Position numbers and translations under genes: made by a program. A stretch of DNA of 64,000 nt from Symbiotaphrina buchneri (Eukaryota; Ascomycota; Symbiotaphrinales; Symbiotaphrinaceae). Each line of letters starts with the position of its first letter. Position 1 is the stretch's first letter. A model generated the notes under the pieces. That model was not told where the DNA came from. It searched no databases and saw only the letters and a program-made list of their open reading frames with translations. The stretch covers positions 682,001-746,000 of the forward strand of contig BCIG01000008.1 in the NCBI GenBank assembly GCA_001599915.1, read 5' to 3'. This document shows positions 22,517 to 34,199 of this stretch, one piece after another.

Positions 22517-24028
22517 TCAGAAGGATGGAAGAACAACAGAAGGCAACAAACTGACCTCATTCTCAAGATCTTCGTAACCCTGGGCAAGTAATTCCACCTC
22601 CAATTCTCTGAGTCGCATTGCACTTGCCCAGGCTTGAGGTCGCACCTCGTCCAGGTCTCGTCCGGCTTCAACCGCTTGTTCAATTGCCATCATACGTCTC
22701 AGTTGCGTTTCAATTCGTGACTGTATAAGTGATACCGCTCGAAGTTGAAAGATCTCCCACTTTGCATCCTCTCGAAGGAGGTCGACCAAAGCCGACGTAT
22801 CAGTTAGTAACTGGTCTTTCCAAGAAACCGTCAACTCGTGCCCTCCATCGGTGAGTTGGAGGACATTGAACCGAAGTCCATCCTCTTCGTTCACACAGAC
22901 CAGCCAGACATACTGACTTTCCCATTCCGTGGTCATAGATTCAGTGAAAAATAGCCTGAACCCTGGTGCAGAATTCGAAACTACAAGTTTAGCTTCTTTC
23001 AAAGGGTCGTCCTCTGGAATGTTCAAATCCAGAAATAATTCCCTTGCGTCAGGCATCTCGTTTTCGATGAACCCATAAGAAAAGAGCATTTCACATGCAC
23101 CTTTTTTATCTCCGTAAGTGATAGTGACTTCTTCTCCTGGTTTCAATGTGGCTCCTTCCCTCAGGACCAAGACCGCATTTTTCTCCTCGTCCTGATCGTA
23201 GCTGGCTTTGGTCGCGAATTCAGCGGCATGATTAGCTATGTCTAATATCGGGACCATGCAATCACCCGCGCTTGGAAGTTCCAGTGCGCGAGATCGATAC
23301 ATGGCATCCACTTCTTGCCAATCTTCAAAGCTCAATTTTCCCGTCTCTTGGTCCCACCAATGCTTTGCACACCATGGTATCGACTCGGTTGAGGACCGTA
23401 AACGTTCGTACTCGCGATTGAGGCTACCGAGCTTTGCTTTCAAAGCAGCTTCGAGGGATGTACCAGTTAGGAGACCTCTTTCTTCATCTGTCCAGCGTGT
23501 CGGTAGAAGTGCAGAAGGGAGCGTTTTGATATATCTATCTCCTGGTGAGCACGCAGAATTGAAAGGGCCCATTTAAAACACACTGGGTCCAAGTGTTGGA
23601 TACACCAATCTTCTCCGGAATATCAGGACATGTGCCGGTAAGTTGAAGTAGTAGAAACGTCAATATGGCTCCCCGTGCTGTCTAACCTCAATCAGCATCA
23701 GTTGCTATCCCGCAATGGCGCCTCTTCAAGGCAGTAACAGCAGAATCCTCACCCTGCCATAATCTCCCAAAGCTTCCAGTACGTCTCTCAACCAACTGTC
23801 CGTCTTTGAATGGATTTCAACTGCCTCCAATCCAAGGATTAGATCTTTCGGGACTCTTAACAACAACTTGCCCTCGTCTTCTTCGGACAAATATTGTTCT
23901 GCCAGCAACCCATAGCCTCGATCAATGGGCTCCCCGCCGAGGTGCTGGATTGCAATACCATCGAGTGTGACATTGTTGAACCTTGCCCACGCCGGCATTG
24001 CCGAAGTTGGGAGAGTCTCCCGCTTCAT
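22517..24028 (-). CDS. SET-domain lysine methyltransferase (Rubisco-LSMT/SETD-like)
   Basis: S-adenosylmethionine-dependent protein lysine methyltransferase of the split-SET type, about 463 residues. The exons are 24028-23753, 23681-23584 and 23534-22517. Splicing gives GDYGRTARGAILTFLLLQ and IGVSNTWTQYIKTLPSALLP across the two joins, both matching the family. The catalytic core shows GDCMVPILDIANHA (the NH motif) and EEVTITYGDKKG (the SAM-contacting Tyr). A helical C-terminal substrate-binding half follows. The first ATG of the open frame is at 24028; 23998 is an alternative. The 3' end is less sure. The frame stops at 22517, but a GT at the ENE/VSLL boundary could start a further short intron. 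The substrate is unknown; ribosomal proteins or elongation factors are typical for fungal relatives. Confidence 0.88.
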
Positions 24029-24384
24029 ATCATCCGCTTGAGATGTTGTATACACTTCAGTGCTTGTGATAATGTCCTTGTAGGGAGAGGCAGCCGTATG
24101 GAAGGAAACCGCCAATAATATTGCGGGGCGCCTCGACCTTTTGCGACGGGTCTGTCCGCACAGACACCTTAGCGGAAAAATATTAATCCGAGGAATGTGG
24201 TGATGTCACGGTCCAATAATTGGCTGCACGATTCATACCCCATATCTCCAGCTTCATTTACCCGTGCGCGATCACCTTTGCTATTCAAACGACAGCATTG
24301 CCACAGATACTCTCCATTACACAATCTGGGTATCCTCCGATCGACGTCCAGCGGTCTCCAGCTGCATCAGCAACCAGCACAACC

Positions 24385-24793
24385 ATGCCTATCTCCTTCC
24401 GAACTGCTCTCCGCCCTCTCCGCGCTCCTTACGGTCCGACGGCTCGGACATTGACAACATCCCGCCCATCGTTTGCCAGCACCACCGACACCGCCAAATG
24501 GAAAGGCCGTCAATCCGACGAACACACGACGGATTCGAAAGACGAACTAGACGTTGAGTCTCAGGCATCTGGCCAGGGACAGCGGGCAAAGGAAGCAGAT
24601 GATCCCACCAGCAATGCCACCTCCCAGAGAGATACGCAAGGAAGCCAGAAGAAGGCAAAGGAGGAACATCCAGAGTCGCCCAAAGGGCCCATCATTGGGA
24701 TGAATGATGAGAAAGGCGGGGTAAGCTAGGCTCTTTTATTGCAGATGTGAGGCTGTCGAGCGGTTACTGATTCTTTTACAGAAGACAGCATGA
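24385..24793 (+). CDS. Small conserved fungal protein with mitochondrial-type leader
   Basis: 115 residues from exons 24385-24720 and 24782-24793, with a 61-nt intron at 24721-24781. The last exon encodes only KTA and the stop. The N-terminus (ISFRTALRPLRAPYGPTARTL) is rich in Arg and small hydroxylated residues and lacks acids, as in mitochondrial presequences. The rest is hydrophilic (SDEHTTDSKDELDVES, QKKAKEEHPESP) and ends GPIIGMNDEKGGKTA. I recall a similar conserved tail in other fungal proteins but cannot name a function. It is divergent from the SET gene (356 bp between starts) and convergent with the GTPase gene. Confidence 0.65.
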
Positions 24794-24912
24794 TCCAAAG
24801 GGTATGGTCAACCGTGGCGGGGATAGTGAAGCTTGACACATGGAATGCCGCGGACTCGATAAACTTAGCATCGAATGCATTACTGAACCATTCCGTCTCA
24901 TAATTGGTTTTA

Positions 24913-26724
24913 TTATGCTCTTCCTACTTTGAAAGAGAGGATCTATGTGATTATGAATGTTAGCGGATATATCATTGCAACAACTGGACGCGAATACGTA
25001 ACGAACATCATTCTTCCCTACTGCGACAATGTCCTCTTCGCTCACGCGAACACCTCCTGCTCCTTCTACGTACGCCAATGGTGCGTCGCCTACCACTTTT
25101 CGACCAACTTCAGCAACGGTAGTATTCCTGTGCAATGGTCAGTGCATCCGAATCGGAATATCCTGGGTAACACCATACTTTTTAACCAGAACACAATCCC
25201 GGAATACTGCGTTTGATCCAGTCGCACCCGACGAGAATGTGTGGATATTCCGCACCGGAAATACAGGGACCAGCCCTAATAGTTCCGCAGCCCTTGAGAG
25301 GACTTGAACAACGCCGGTAGAGCCAAATCTATAGAGAACCATGTCCTTGAGGTTTTCGATTCGTCTGCTCTGATCAGTCATGCCAAGAAGGCCTACCCAA
25401 ACAGGACTTCAACATGACATACGTCTTTAACTTTTCATCCATTTCTTTTAGACCTCCTCCAGTTGGATCGCCGTCCGCTATCAGATCTTCCCGAGTGTCG
25501 ACGAATTCGCTGCCCTCGGTGTATCTTATAAAGCCTTGTTTCGCCAGACGTCGCAGAAAGACTTCTGATATTGCAGAACATAATACAATCGATTTGGGAT
25601 CTTGCATCTTGGCAATCTTGCTAATGTTCTGCTTCACGTCAGGTCTGCCTTTCTGCACATAGAGGAACACCCGACCTTGTCCGCATCTGGATGATCTATC
25701 TTGTTTAAAGCGAAAACTGTAGGAAACTTCTCGTCTGTGAATGCATTGACCACTTTTTCTATCGTCTCATCTGACCAATCCTCCAGGGGCTGTTTGAGAT
25801 TCAGGCGATCCAGGGTTCTGGCGACCAATTGTGAGGTACTTCCGTATCCGGAGAATTGCCCTTGTAAGGTTTCCACGGCTGTGGCTTCTGTAGAGGGTGT
25901 GTTATGATCTGATCTGTCAACAAGTGCTACAGAACATACTGGTAGCGACATGCCTCCGCTTTATCGAGCCCCTTGGAAATATCAGCATTTTCACCTCCCA
26001 GAATCACCAATGTAAGTACCATTTCTCCATGAGATTCCCTTGTATCCATCGTACAATCTCTGATCTTAGCCATATGATATCTTGGCTCGGGTCATAGCCT
26101 CTTGTCGCCTTTCCTGCAAATATAACCATTAACCTCAATCCAAGCAGAGCGTTCCCTTCGACCATTGGTCGCTTGCCTTCTGCATCTGTCGTCCCCGACA
26201 CATCTACCACATGTATCAACGCATCCGCATGCCGTAGGTCGTCCAGGAATTTATTGCCCAACCCTTTTCCCTCATGCGCCCCAGGAACCAACCCCGCTAC
26301 ATCCAGCAGCTCGATTGGGACTGAACGTTTACCGTCCACGCAGGACCCATAGTTGGGTTTGCATCTGTCGGTAAGGTTATATCTTTTGCAGGCGCAATCT
26401 ATCTGCAGATATCCGACGGCGCGCTGTGGGTCGATGGTTGTAAAGCTATCGAAGGTTGGTCATTGCTGATTTGGTTACAGGGAAAACGCAAGTAGGAAGC
26501 CTACGGAAAGTTGCCTATCAAAAACGCTATTAGCTACCATAGCGCGTCTGAGGCCGTATGATAGGTACCTACCAACTTTGGAGCTTGCGTCCGTAAGGCT
26601 GAAAATATGTCAATCGAGGCGCAAGACGAAGCGCATGATGCTAGCAATGACAATACCTGTTCAGCGTCGTGGATTTACCGGAAGAAGGCTTTCCCACAAG
26701 GCCTATCAGCGGATCACGGGGCAT
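24913..26724 (-). CDS. Obg-like GTPase (YchF-related, yeast Ygr210c family)
   Basis: Cytosolic P-loop GTPase/ATPase of unknown cellular role, about 420 residues and the most intron-rich gene here. The exons are 26724-26657, 26598-26573, 26514-26505, 26445-26177, 26113-26020, 25971-25940, 25887-25676, 25628-25423, 25364-25179, 25127-24998 and 24942-24913. All phases close. The P-loop is [12 protein letters not shown]. The third exon is only 10 nt and completes KVGNFPFTTIDPQ. G3 is [23 protein letters not shown], and NKID is the guanine-specificity motif. The fourth intron (26114-26176) starts with GC (GCAAGC) and restores [16 protein letters not shown] domain forms the C-terminus ([18 protein letters not shown]). 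The last exon, giving ILSFKVGRA, is the least certain join. Confidence 0.92.
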
Positions 26725-29638
26725 AGCGGTTCTTTGTCACACGTAATCGGATTGTGGTGCTACGTAGAGCTTCTATAGATTACAAAACCTTCGATGATCG
26801 TCAAGAATTCCATCCGGATAGCATTGTTGGGCTTCCTCGTTCACCGTAGGTGGGATGTACGGTGACCATCTTCTCCTTTATCTGTTACTCTTTCGATATT
26901 TGTCGGAAACATCTGGATGGACGCTGAATTTCTGAACAACTACAAGCTGTGAGTGCTGATACCATATATCGGTGTCGCAGATGTCTTCTTAGATCGATCG
27001 GCCATTTTAGAAGTTCTCCTTGCTTTGAGAAGCATACACCTCTGCTCTTAGCTTCACACGTCGAGGGATGTCTCAAACTACCTGAACAGCATGCAAGGTC
27101 TCCCAGTTTTCAATGCAAATCGTGTTAAACCACCGAGACGACTCGTGGAGAACCACCATATCAAATATGGCGGGGTGACGGAGGCGTGAGAGATCCCCGA
27201 GGAATGGATCTGATCGTCTTGCGGGGTTGAAGCGGAGTTCGGACGGAGCACGAAACTGGTTTTCTCCATGCAGCGACGGTTCAAACCAGGCGACCCACTT
27301 TGTCTCCACATACGTAGGTCTGAGCAGGTGAGGTCCCACTGCGGAGTGCATAACTGCTTTCAGAATGTCTATCACCTATCTACTCCGTACAGAGTCCGCT
27401 CAAACTGCGTCACGGACGGGCGTGCTGCTGATGCCTGCAACATGACCCACAATTTCCAGGTGATTGTCTCTAAAAAGTTTGGCTTGCAGCCCAGGATACA
27501 GATAGGCGGCCACCAACGAATGAGACAGCAACGCTTCCTAAAGAGGAGGAGATTATGGGTTCTCCGCAATTTCGCGGTGGTGAATTCGCAATAATTGATA
27601 TGAGTGATGCAGTTATTGCGTGAACATGGATGTTGATGAAGGTGGCGCTTTTGTGAAAGCATATATGAAATCCATCACATGCGAATCAGCACTGGAATCC
27701 TTCCAATCGATATCCAGCATTCTCCGAGTACGAATAGAGCAAACATGACAATGTTTCCAAACTGTCACCGCCATTGCATATCTACCCGAATAAGGCCATC
27801 CCGAGAATGTACCTTTGTAGATCAACATCTGGGGTCCTAAGGAGACAACAAGCCAACAGCCCCGTGCAGGAAGCCAGGCCGCACGGATAAGGAGAGCATC
27901 AACGGCAGGGGGTAAGTGCTCGGCTTATGGTCGGGATAACGGGACGATCACTCCAATACGACATGTCCCTCGTCACTCTACTTCGTATCGAGACTTGAAT
28001 TGCTTACAGGGCATGTCAGAGTACGCAATTATGGGTTCAGACTTGCGCAATCCGAAAGCCATACCTGCGGACAGAACATCTATCAATACGGTAGGCTTAT
28101 CCAAGGATCACAAGGCTGGGTGTACTTTCGTAGGCATATTCACCGCCATTATGCTTCAAATTTGCACGAGCCAGGCACAAAGTTTGCCACGCTCAACGAA
28201 GGAAATGATCAGAGCAGGGATTACCTAGCATAGGAAAGCCAAGGAGAGGATAAGCAATCTTTCAGACTTGAGGCAGCACCTCCATACTGATGGATTTGGA
28301 TTCGCATGCCGACAGGGCTCCTGTTTACATCCTCGAAAACATTGATCAAATGAAAAGACTGCTTGACGGAACGTTGCATACTCCGTATCCATCTCGACAA
28401 CAATCACAAGATGATTATGACGCCTTGCTGCATGCTCCCATGCCAGTCTTCCGTATTCGGTCGGTCCGGTCTTCATATCGTTAGGACGTTCATACGCGGG
28501 CTGAAAGATAAGAGTAGGGATGAAACAAAAACAGAGTGTCCGCAGCATGTGCGTGGCTTGAGCTAAGCAAACGCCGGCTATGGTGGCTTGATTAAGATAG
28601 GTCTTTAATAACGCCATGGCTTATGTGACGCCATCATGCATCCGAAGGCTTCAAACAGCCCAAACACTCGTCTCTTGTTTGACCACTCGACGTGGCCGTA
28701 CTACAGGATCTCACGCTTACTCAGATTGCCTGGCTACCTTATGGCGGCTAAGGTAAGAATATGTTTCAGGCCGTCCATCCGAACTTCCAAAGACAGACAA
28801 GAGCCGCCTTGGCCGCCAACGGAAGGAGGCTCATCGTTCTTACGTGTCGTTGGGCCCACTTTTACAAGCCGAGATATCCCTCGCGAGATTCAGTATGGTC
28901 TCCTCTCAAGCTAGTTGTTGCCTAGCATTCTGCAGGGTCCGACTTTCTCTGGGCTGACGTCAAAGTAGCAGAAGAAACTAGGAAATCCGGCTACGCCAAA
29001 GCCGAGCCAATAGCACACAACAAAACCGGACCTTTTAACTTAGGCACGTTCCGGAGTATGGCAAATGTTATGGTACCAACTAGCCGCCACCCGCGGCGAA
29101 AAGGTACTTCGGCAAGTCGTCCGAGAAAAATGTCGCAGCTTACTGTACTCAGCCTACAGGGGCAACGCTAGCTTCCTAGGGTTGAACCAGGGGTTAGGTT
29201 AAGTGGACCGGTCCCTGAATGCAACGGTTATCACTAGGGCTCTTATCGATACCAATCACTCGTCGATCTTGCTCACCAGGTCCGCGTTATCATCCAGTCA
29301 GGATGAAGATACAAGGCTCAACCGTCCAAAACCTTCACGTATTGGCTCAAGCCTCATCCACCGCGTCTCTCTGGTGGGACAACCGGAACTTGTTGATTCA
29401 TGCCTCTTGTCTTTACTAATAACATTCGCTCGGTTTCGACCCACAAATATTATATATATAAATGACTGACCTCCTCCCCATACCCACTGTTTTTTCTTCA
29501 TCAACCCACTTTGAAAAACGAGACCCCATATTTTCCTCACGCGGATTCCCCGCGTCTCCACACTTTGAACGATATTTTATTACTGTCGGCGACACTTGAA
29601 CGCTTGCCTTATCATATCTTTTCTCCCTTACCTTCGAC
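26725..29638. other. 2.9-kb region without a recognised gene
   Basis: Many short overlapping frames occur on both strands. The longest are 28225-28617 (-, 130 codons), 27268-27594 (+, 108 codons) and 27073-27375 (-, 100 codons). None shows a domain, signal peptide or consistent splice pattern. The end nearest 29638 is the promoter of the HAD gene, and that near 26725 the promoter of the GTPase gene. Between them may lie a lineage-specific or degraded gene that I cannot resolve. Confidence 0.35.
29447..29462 (+). promoter_or_regulatory. TATA-like element upstream of the HAD hydrolase gene
   Basis: The run ATTATATATATAAAT lies about 180 bp before the ATG at 29639 and is followed by a pyrimidine-rich leader. 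It is a plausible core promoter by position and sequence. Confidence 0.45.
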
Positions 29639-30931
29639 ATGACAAACTATCTTGAAGCAGGCGGCGCCTCTGGCGTTCGCCGTCTTTCCTCTGTCTCCGC
29701 CACTCGTGAGGATCTCATTCAGGGACCTGCAGTCGTTGTACCTCCAAAGCAGATGATGGCTTCATCAGATGCCCACGAGACGGCCTTGTCCATGGCCGAG
29801 GCCAGGCAACACTTGGAGGAGTCAGCTTCATCAGATTCTGAACCTCCTACTCCTCCCGCCACCTCAGTCACAGACCGTTATGCCATGGCATTTGATATTG
29901 ATGGTGTTCTGATTCGAGGTGGCCGGCCCATCCCAGAAGCTATCGAGGCAATGAAGGTTCTCAACGGTCAAAATGAATACGGCGTCAAAGTTCCGTATAT
30001 CTTCGTCACCAACGGTGGTGGCAAGACCGAACAAGAACGGTGCCTGCAGTTGAGCAAACAACTTGAGGTTGAAGTGTCTCCTGGTCAGTTCATCTGCGGT
30101 CATACTCCCATGCGGGAGATGGCTGAGCAGTATCACACCGTTCTGGTTGTTGGTGGCGAGGGCGAGAAATGCCGTCACGTTGCTGAAGGATATGGCTTCA
30201 AGGATGTCATCACCCCTGGAGACATCATCAAGACCAACGAGGACACGACCCCTTTCCGCAAACTCACAAAGGAAGAGTGGGAGAACTCTCGTGTTCGGAA
30301 TTTCGATGAGATCAACATTGAAGCCATCTTCGTCTTCGCCGATAGCCGTGACTGGGCTGGTGACCAGCAGATTATCCTTGATCTCTTGATGTCAAAGAAT
30401 GGTCGTCTTGGTACGCGTTCAAAGACCTTCGATGAGGGACCACCAGTCTTCTTCTCCCACAACGATGTCGTCTGGTCTACCTCCCACGAGCTGACCCGTA
30501 TCGGTATGGGTGCTCTCCGGGCTTCTTTCGAGGCCATGTACAAGGCTGTCACTGGCAAAGAACTTCAAACCACCGCCTTTGGCAAGCCTCAAATGGGGAC
30601 CTTTGAGTTTGCCACACGTCTTCTCCAACAATGGCGAAAGGAGACCCACGGCATCAACAAGCCTCCGGAGACAGTTTACTTCGTCGGTGACACCCCCGAG
30701 AGCGACATTCGCGGCACCAACGAGTACAACCAGTCCTCCGACAACACCTGGTACTCCATCCTCGTCCGGACTGGTGTCTACGAGGCTGGCACCAAGCCCA
30801 AGCATGCCCCCAAGATGACCGTCGACACCGTCCTTGACGCCGTCAAGTTCGCTATCAGGCGGGAGACCCAAAAGGTCTTGCATGAGGCGATGGCCGCGGA
30901 CCACGCCGATGTCATCATTGACGAAGAGTAG
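29639..30931 (+). CDS. HAD-superfamily hydrolase (CECR5/TIGR01456 type)
   Basis: Intronless gene for 430 residues. After a Ser-rich N-terminus of ~75 residues comes HAD motif I, MAFDIDGVLIRGG, with the two catalytic aspartates. Motif II is IFVTNGGGKTEQER, motif III includes AFGKPQMGTFEFA, and motif IV is VYFVGDTPESDIRGTNEY. The order and the inserted C2-type cap match the fungal CECR5-like phosphatase family, often mitochondrial, with an unidentified substrate. The coding DNA shows a strong codon preference (many C-ending codons), in keeping with good expression. The start follows a TATA-like element and a CT-rich leader. Confidence 0.93.
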   Translation: MTNYLEAGGASGVRRLSSVSATREDLIQGPAVVVPPKQMMASSDAHETALSMAEARQHLEESASSDSEPPTPPATSVTDRYAMAFDIDGVLIRGGRPIPEAIEAMKVLNGQNEYGVKVPYIFVTNGGGKTEQERCLQLSKQLEVEVSPGQFICGHTPMREMAEQYHTVLVVGGEGEKCRHVAEGYGFKDVITPGDIIKTNEDTTPFRKLTKEEWENSRVRNFDEINIEAIFVFADSRDWAGDQQIILDLLMSKNGRLGTRSKTFDEGPPVFFSHNDVVWSTSHELTRIGMGALRASFEAMYKAVTGKELQTTAFGKPQMGTFEFATRLLQQWRKETHGINKPPETVYFVGDTPESDIRGTNEYNQSSDNTWYSILVRTGVYEAGTKPKHAPKMTVDTVLDAVKFAIRRETQKVLHEAMAADHADVIIDEE

Positions 30932-32040
30932 GCTAGCCTCTCTCATTTCGAGTCGAACTGGTTTCCTGGATACCTCGAACTAATGTCTCGTTGATCGACT
31001 TTTGTTTTACCATCCCGCTGCACGACAGGGACGTGTATGGATTTCTTTGGGGGATATGGCGTTGGTCATAGGCGTTGTGTTGCTTTTGGGATATGAGCTA
31101 TAGCTACGGCAGCTCTTATGTTGCTTTTTTCACCATCAAGACATGGAAGATTGGGAATGGGCCATAGACATGCGAACAGCATATGGCATCGTGTAGAATG
31201 CATCTAGAGTCGCATCTAGAATTATAGATCAACCAGCATTTGCGTCAAGCATTCGAGGTAGATCAATCGAAGGAACATTATCTTCATCTTGTACATCGAC
31301 CTGTGAGATATCGTGACTTCGCACTGTTATTCTCCGTGTCCTGCAATCGGATCCCATTCCGTACGCTTGCAGAAAAAGAGGCAGCCTATCCGTCTATTCC
31401 GGCCATTCAGGGGCCATCCACACCGGTCGACGTACTCCGTCGTTTCGAGCGGTTAGCTACCGTACTTTACCCGCTAACACGGAGTATAGCCGGCGAGCGA
31501 CCCGACTCGCCGATGAACCCGCAGAGTGTGTGTTACTGGAAGCGGAATTTCCGTGTTCGATTCCGATGATTCCTACGGCACTTGGTAGTTGTCGCATCCC
31601 ATACGTGGTATAGTACGGCGGGCTGGACGGCTCATTGGTGTAGGATCAGACTGACCGATTCTGACCTCCGATCATTGAGACTCCCTTAGGTAATTGTTTG
31701 CTGCTTGAAGGAGATGGAATTGGAACGTCTCACTTCGGTGTCAGGAATTCGGCCCGGATGAGAAGCATTTACTGATTTGGCCTGACGGGACTTACACCGT
31801 ATCCTTCTATCTCTTTTGGTCAGCCGATTGATTTGCCTTGGGTACCTCTAGGTCCACTGAGAAGCTTCAAAACAAGATATTAATCATGATAGGTCTACTC
31901 CTCTTCGGAGAGCGTTCTTTGTCCGTACAATGCAATTTGACTCTACAGTAAGAGCCTCCAATATCTAAGGTTCGAAGAATATGCAATTATTTCGACATTC
32001 AAGCCTCCAAACTCCTCAACCCCTGACATGACAAGAATGA
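30932..32040. other. Intergenic region without recognised features
   Basis: This 1.1-kb region lies between the HAD gene and the 3' end of the GCL modifier gene. A 109-codon frame at 31240-31569 (+) has no motif. A GTTCGATTCC string near 31555 resembles a tRNA T-loop, but no tRNA fold could be built around it. Confidence 0.4.
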
Positions 32041-33023
32041 TCACTGGACCAACTCGGCCACTGCAAAATATCCCTTGTCTTCTATAACGCCTCTGTTCTT
32101 GACGATTGCTGTATATTTGACGACCCATTGCGGCAGGACCTCGCCTTTCAAGCCTTCAGAGTTATCTGGCCCTGCCAGTACTGCCGCCCCCTTTTCTCCA
32201 GGCCCTAGCAACTCCCTGAGTGTACCGCTAGGTAAGATGTTGGTGCAGTCGTTATGGGTCAATAACTGGATGCCTTGCTCCTTCGCTAACTGCGCAAGAT
32301 CTTTTGGTACTGAGCAGACATCCCTTAAATTGATCTGGTCGACTGCCGGTCGAACCTCGACCTTTTCCAAGAAACTCTTTAACCGGTCACTGCTGAATTC
32401 GGATATACCCAGCCGTGTAATAACCCCTTTTTGGTGTAGATTCTCCACTGTCTTCCATGTTCGGAGCATCCCATCCATGTCTTCTGCAGTATCTGGCTTA
32501 ACTGACTTGACGCCATTGCACCCTGCCTCAGTATCCTCATCAAATACTATACCGGGGAATGAAAGTATTAAAAGATCAATCGAAGGAACATGAAGTTGTT
32601 TCTGGACAAGTGATATAGCTTCTTCCACTTGCGAGCCTCTCTGTGATGGGTCACCGCTAGGGAGAAAGAAAAGCTTCACTGTGATATCGTATTGATCCCG
32701 CTCCTCGGCCAACCCCGAGGTATCAAATTCTGGAGCTGGTATGTATAAAGCGGAACCTTCTTGTACTGTCCATGCTGGGAGAGGGGGTCTGCCATTTGTT
32801 TGAGCATCGGTATTGCTCTCCTGCTCCTCCAACGCTGCTTGCTGCGAGAGCAGAACGCTGTTCCGGAGGGAATTGACCAGTTCTGTATTCGACTTCTCTG
32901 CTGTGGGTCGTCGTATGACAGAGGGTCCTCCATTCATTATATTCCTGATTCCTCGTCAATCTCTGGGAGCTTCAGTCAATGGTTTCCAGGAACTCACCCT
33001 GTAGATAGGATAAGTTTCGTCAT
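32041..33023 (-). CDS. Glutamate-cysteine ligase modifier (regulatory) subunit
   Basis: Non-catalytic subunit, with an aldo-keto-reductase fold, that tunes the first step of glutathione synthesis. About 309 residues from exons 33023-32998 and 32944-32041. The 53-nt intron (32945-32997) yields the conserved N-terminus MTKLILSTGNIMNGGPSVIRRP. Further landmarks are SIDLLILSFPG, ENLHQKGVITRLGISEFSSDRLKSFL, INLRDVCSVPKDL and LLTHNDCTNILP, all in the expected order. The catalytic AKR tetrad is not kept, as expected for the modifier. The open frame extends further upstream (an ATG at 33197 with a short hydrophobic stretch), but homology supports 33023. It is divergent from the AP-1 sigma gene with about 415 bp between starts. 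Confidence 0.92.
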
Positions 33024-33438
33024 GACGTCGGATTTAGGCCGTTTTCCGAGTAACCTCTTCACTTCGGCCACGGCTTGCGCAACCAGTCCGCCCTTCTCAC
33101 TCGTAGAAGCTACACCAATTGGATAGAGCAAGGCCGCGCCCGTTGCCACAACACCCGCGATTATCGTCGCAGTGCTGCGCCGGTCGTATGCGGTCATGGC
33201 AGAATTGTCTTCATAGGGCGCGATTGTCAATGGTGGGGTTGGCGGGAGGCCCAAGATTTTGTCAAAGTTGGTTCGGCTCGCTTGCCTGTCAAAACGCGAG
33301 TGCCGGAGTGTGTGGGCCAGAATTTCGTCGTCTGGCGCGCTTGTCCCCAAAGGTCCATCGATTGACCGGCTCCACTTGACTCCATACGTCGGAAAGCATC
33401 AACCGCATCTTCATGAGACCTTTACCGTAGGGATCAAG
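33024..33438. promoter_or_regulatory. Shared upstream region of the GCL modifier and AP-1 sigma genes
   Basis: This 415-bp region between divergent start codons should hold both promoters. The part next to 33023 also carries an open in-frame extension of the GCL modifier frame, discussed under findings. Confidence 0.5.
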
Positions 33439-34199
33439 ATGCCTATCAAGTGAGTGCAGCAAGGTTAGCTTGATGAGCCGTACTGATGTTTTATCTAGTT
33501 ACCTGATCCTGCTCTCCCGGCAGGGCAAAGTCGTACGTTCCGCTCTTCCACGGAATTGCTCCGACAGGTTGCTGATGCTTGGAACAGCGATTGGCCAAAT
33601 GGTTCACGACATTATCACCGAAAGACAAGGCCAAGATTATCAAAGATGTCTCTCAGCTCGTCTTGTCCCGTCGGACGCGCATGTGCAATTTCCTCGAATA
33701 TAAAGGTGCCTTGTGCCCACTTTCAGCCCTCAAAGCTCCAGCTAACGGATCGATATCATGCAGACAGCAAAGTCGTCTACCGCCGTTATGCCTCCCTCTT
33801 CTTCATCGCCGGCTGTGCCTCAACAGACAATGAGCTCATCACCCTAGAGATCGTACATCGTTATGTGGAGCAGATGGACAAGTACTATGGGAATGTATGC
33901 GAGCTGGACATCATCTTCAACTTCCAAAAGGCATATTTCATCTTGGATGAGCTGTTACTGGCGGGAGAATTACAGGAGAGTAGCAAGAAGAATGTCTTGA
34001 GGGCGATAAATCAGCAGGACAGTTTGGAAGACATGGAGGTGAGTTTTGAGATTATTTCCAACGTTCTCCAGAGCAATGCGATTGTTGCTTCCTGCTTTCC
34101 CTCCATTATATTGGCTCCTATATATGCTCGCTTCCCATGGACTGACTGGTTTCTTCCCATCATCAGGTTGAGGACGAGGGCGTTACGAAGATTATGTGA
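33439..34199 (+). CDS. aps1: AP-1 adaptor complex sigma subunit
   Basis: Small subunit of the clathrin adaptor acting at the trans-Golgi and endosomes, 156 residues. The exons are 33439-33449, 33499-33532, 33588-33705, 33764-34038 and 34167-34199. The first coding exon is only 11 nt. The spliced protein starts [27 protein letters not shown] and continues [26 protein letters not shown]. It holds the longin-fold core [34 protein letters not shown] and ends [16 protein letters not shown]. Length and motifs are those of sigma-1 rather than sigma-2/3. The last intron (128 nt) is the longest of the four. Confidence 0.95.

Noticed and set aside
27073-27662. Two adjacent minus-strand frames that could be one gene with a small intron
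   Set aside because: The gap would need an intron of about 20 nt or a frameshift, and the translation matches nothing I know.
30419-30946. 175-codon frame antisense to the HAD hydrolase gene
   Set aside because: It is a mirror frame of a strongly codon-biased gene and has no motifs of its own.
31540-31575. Possible tRNA suggested by GTTCGATTCC
   Set aside because: No matching acceptor, D or anticodon stems could be found around it.
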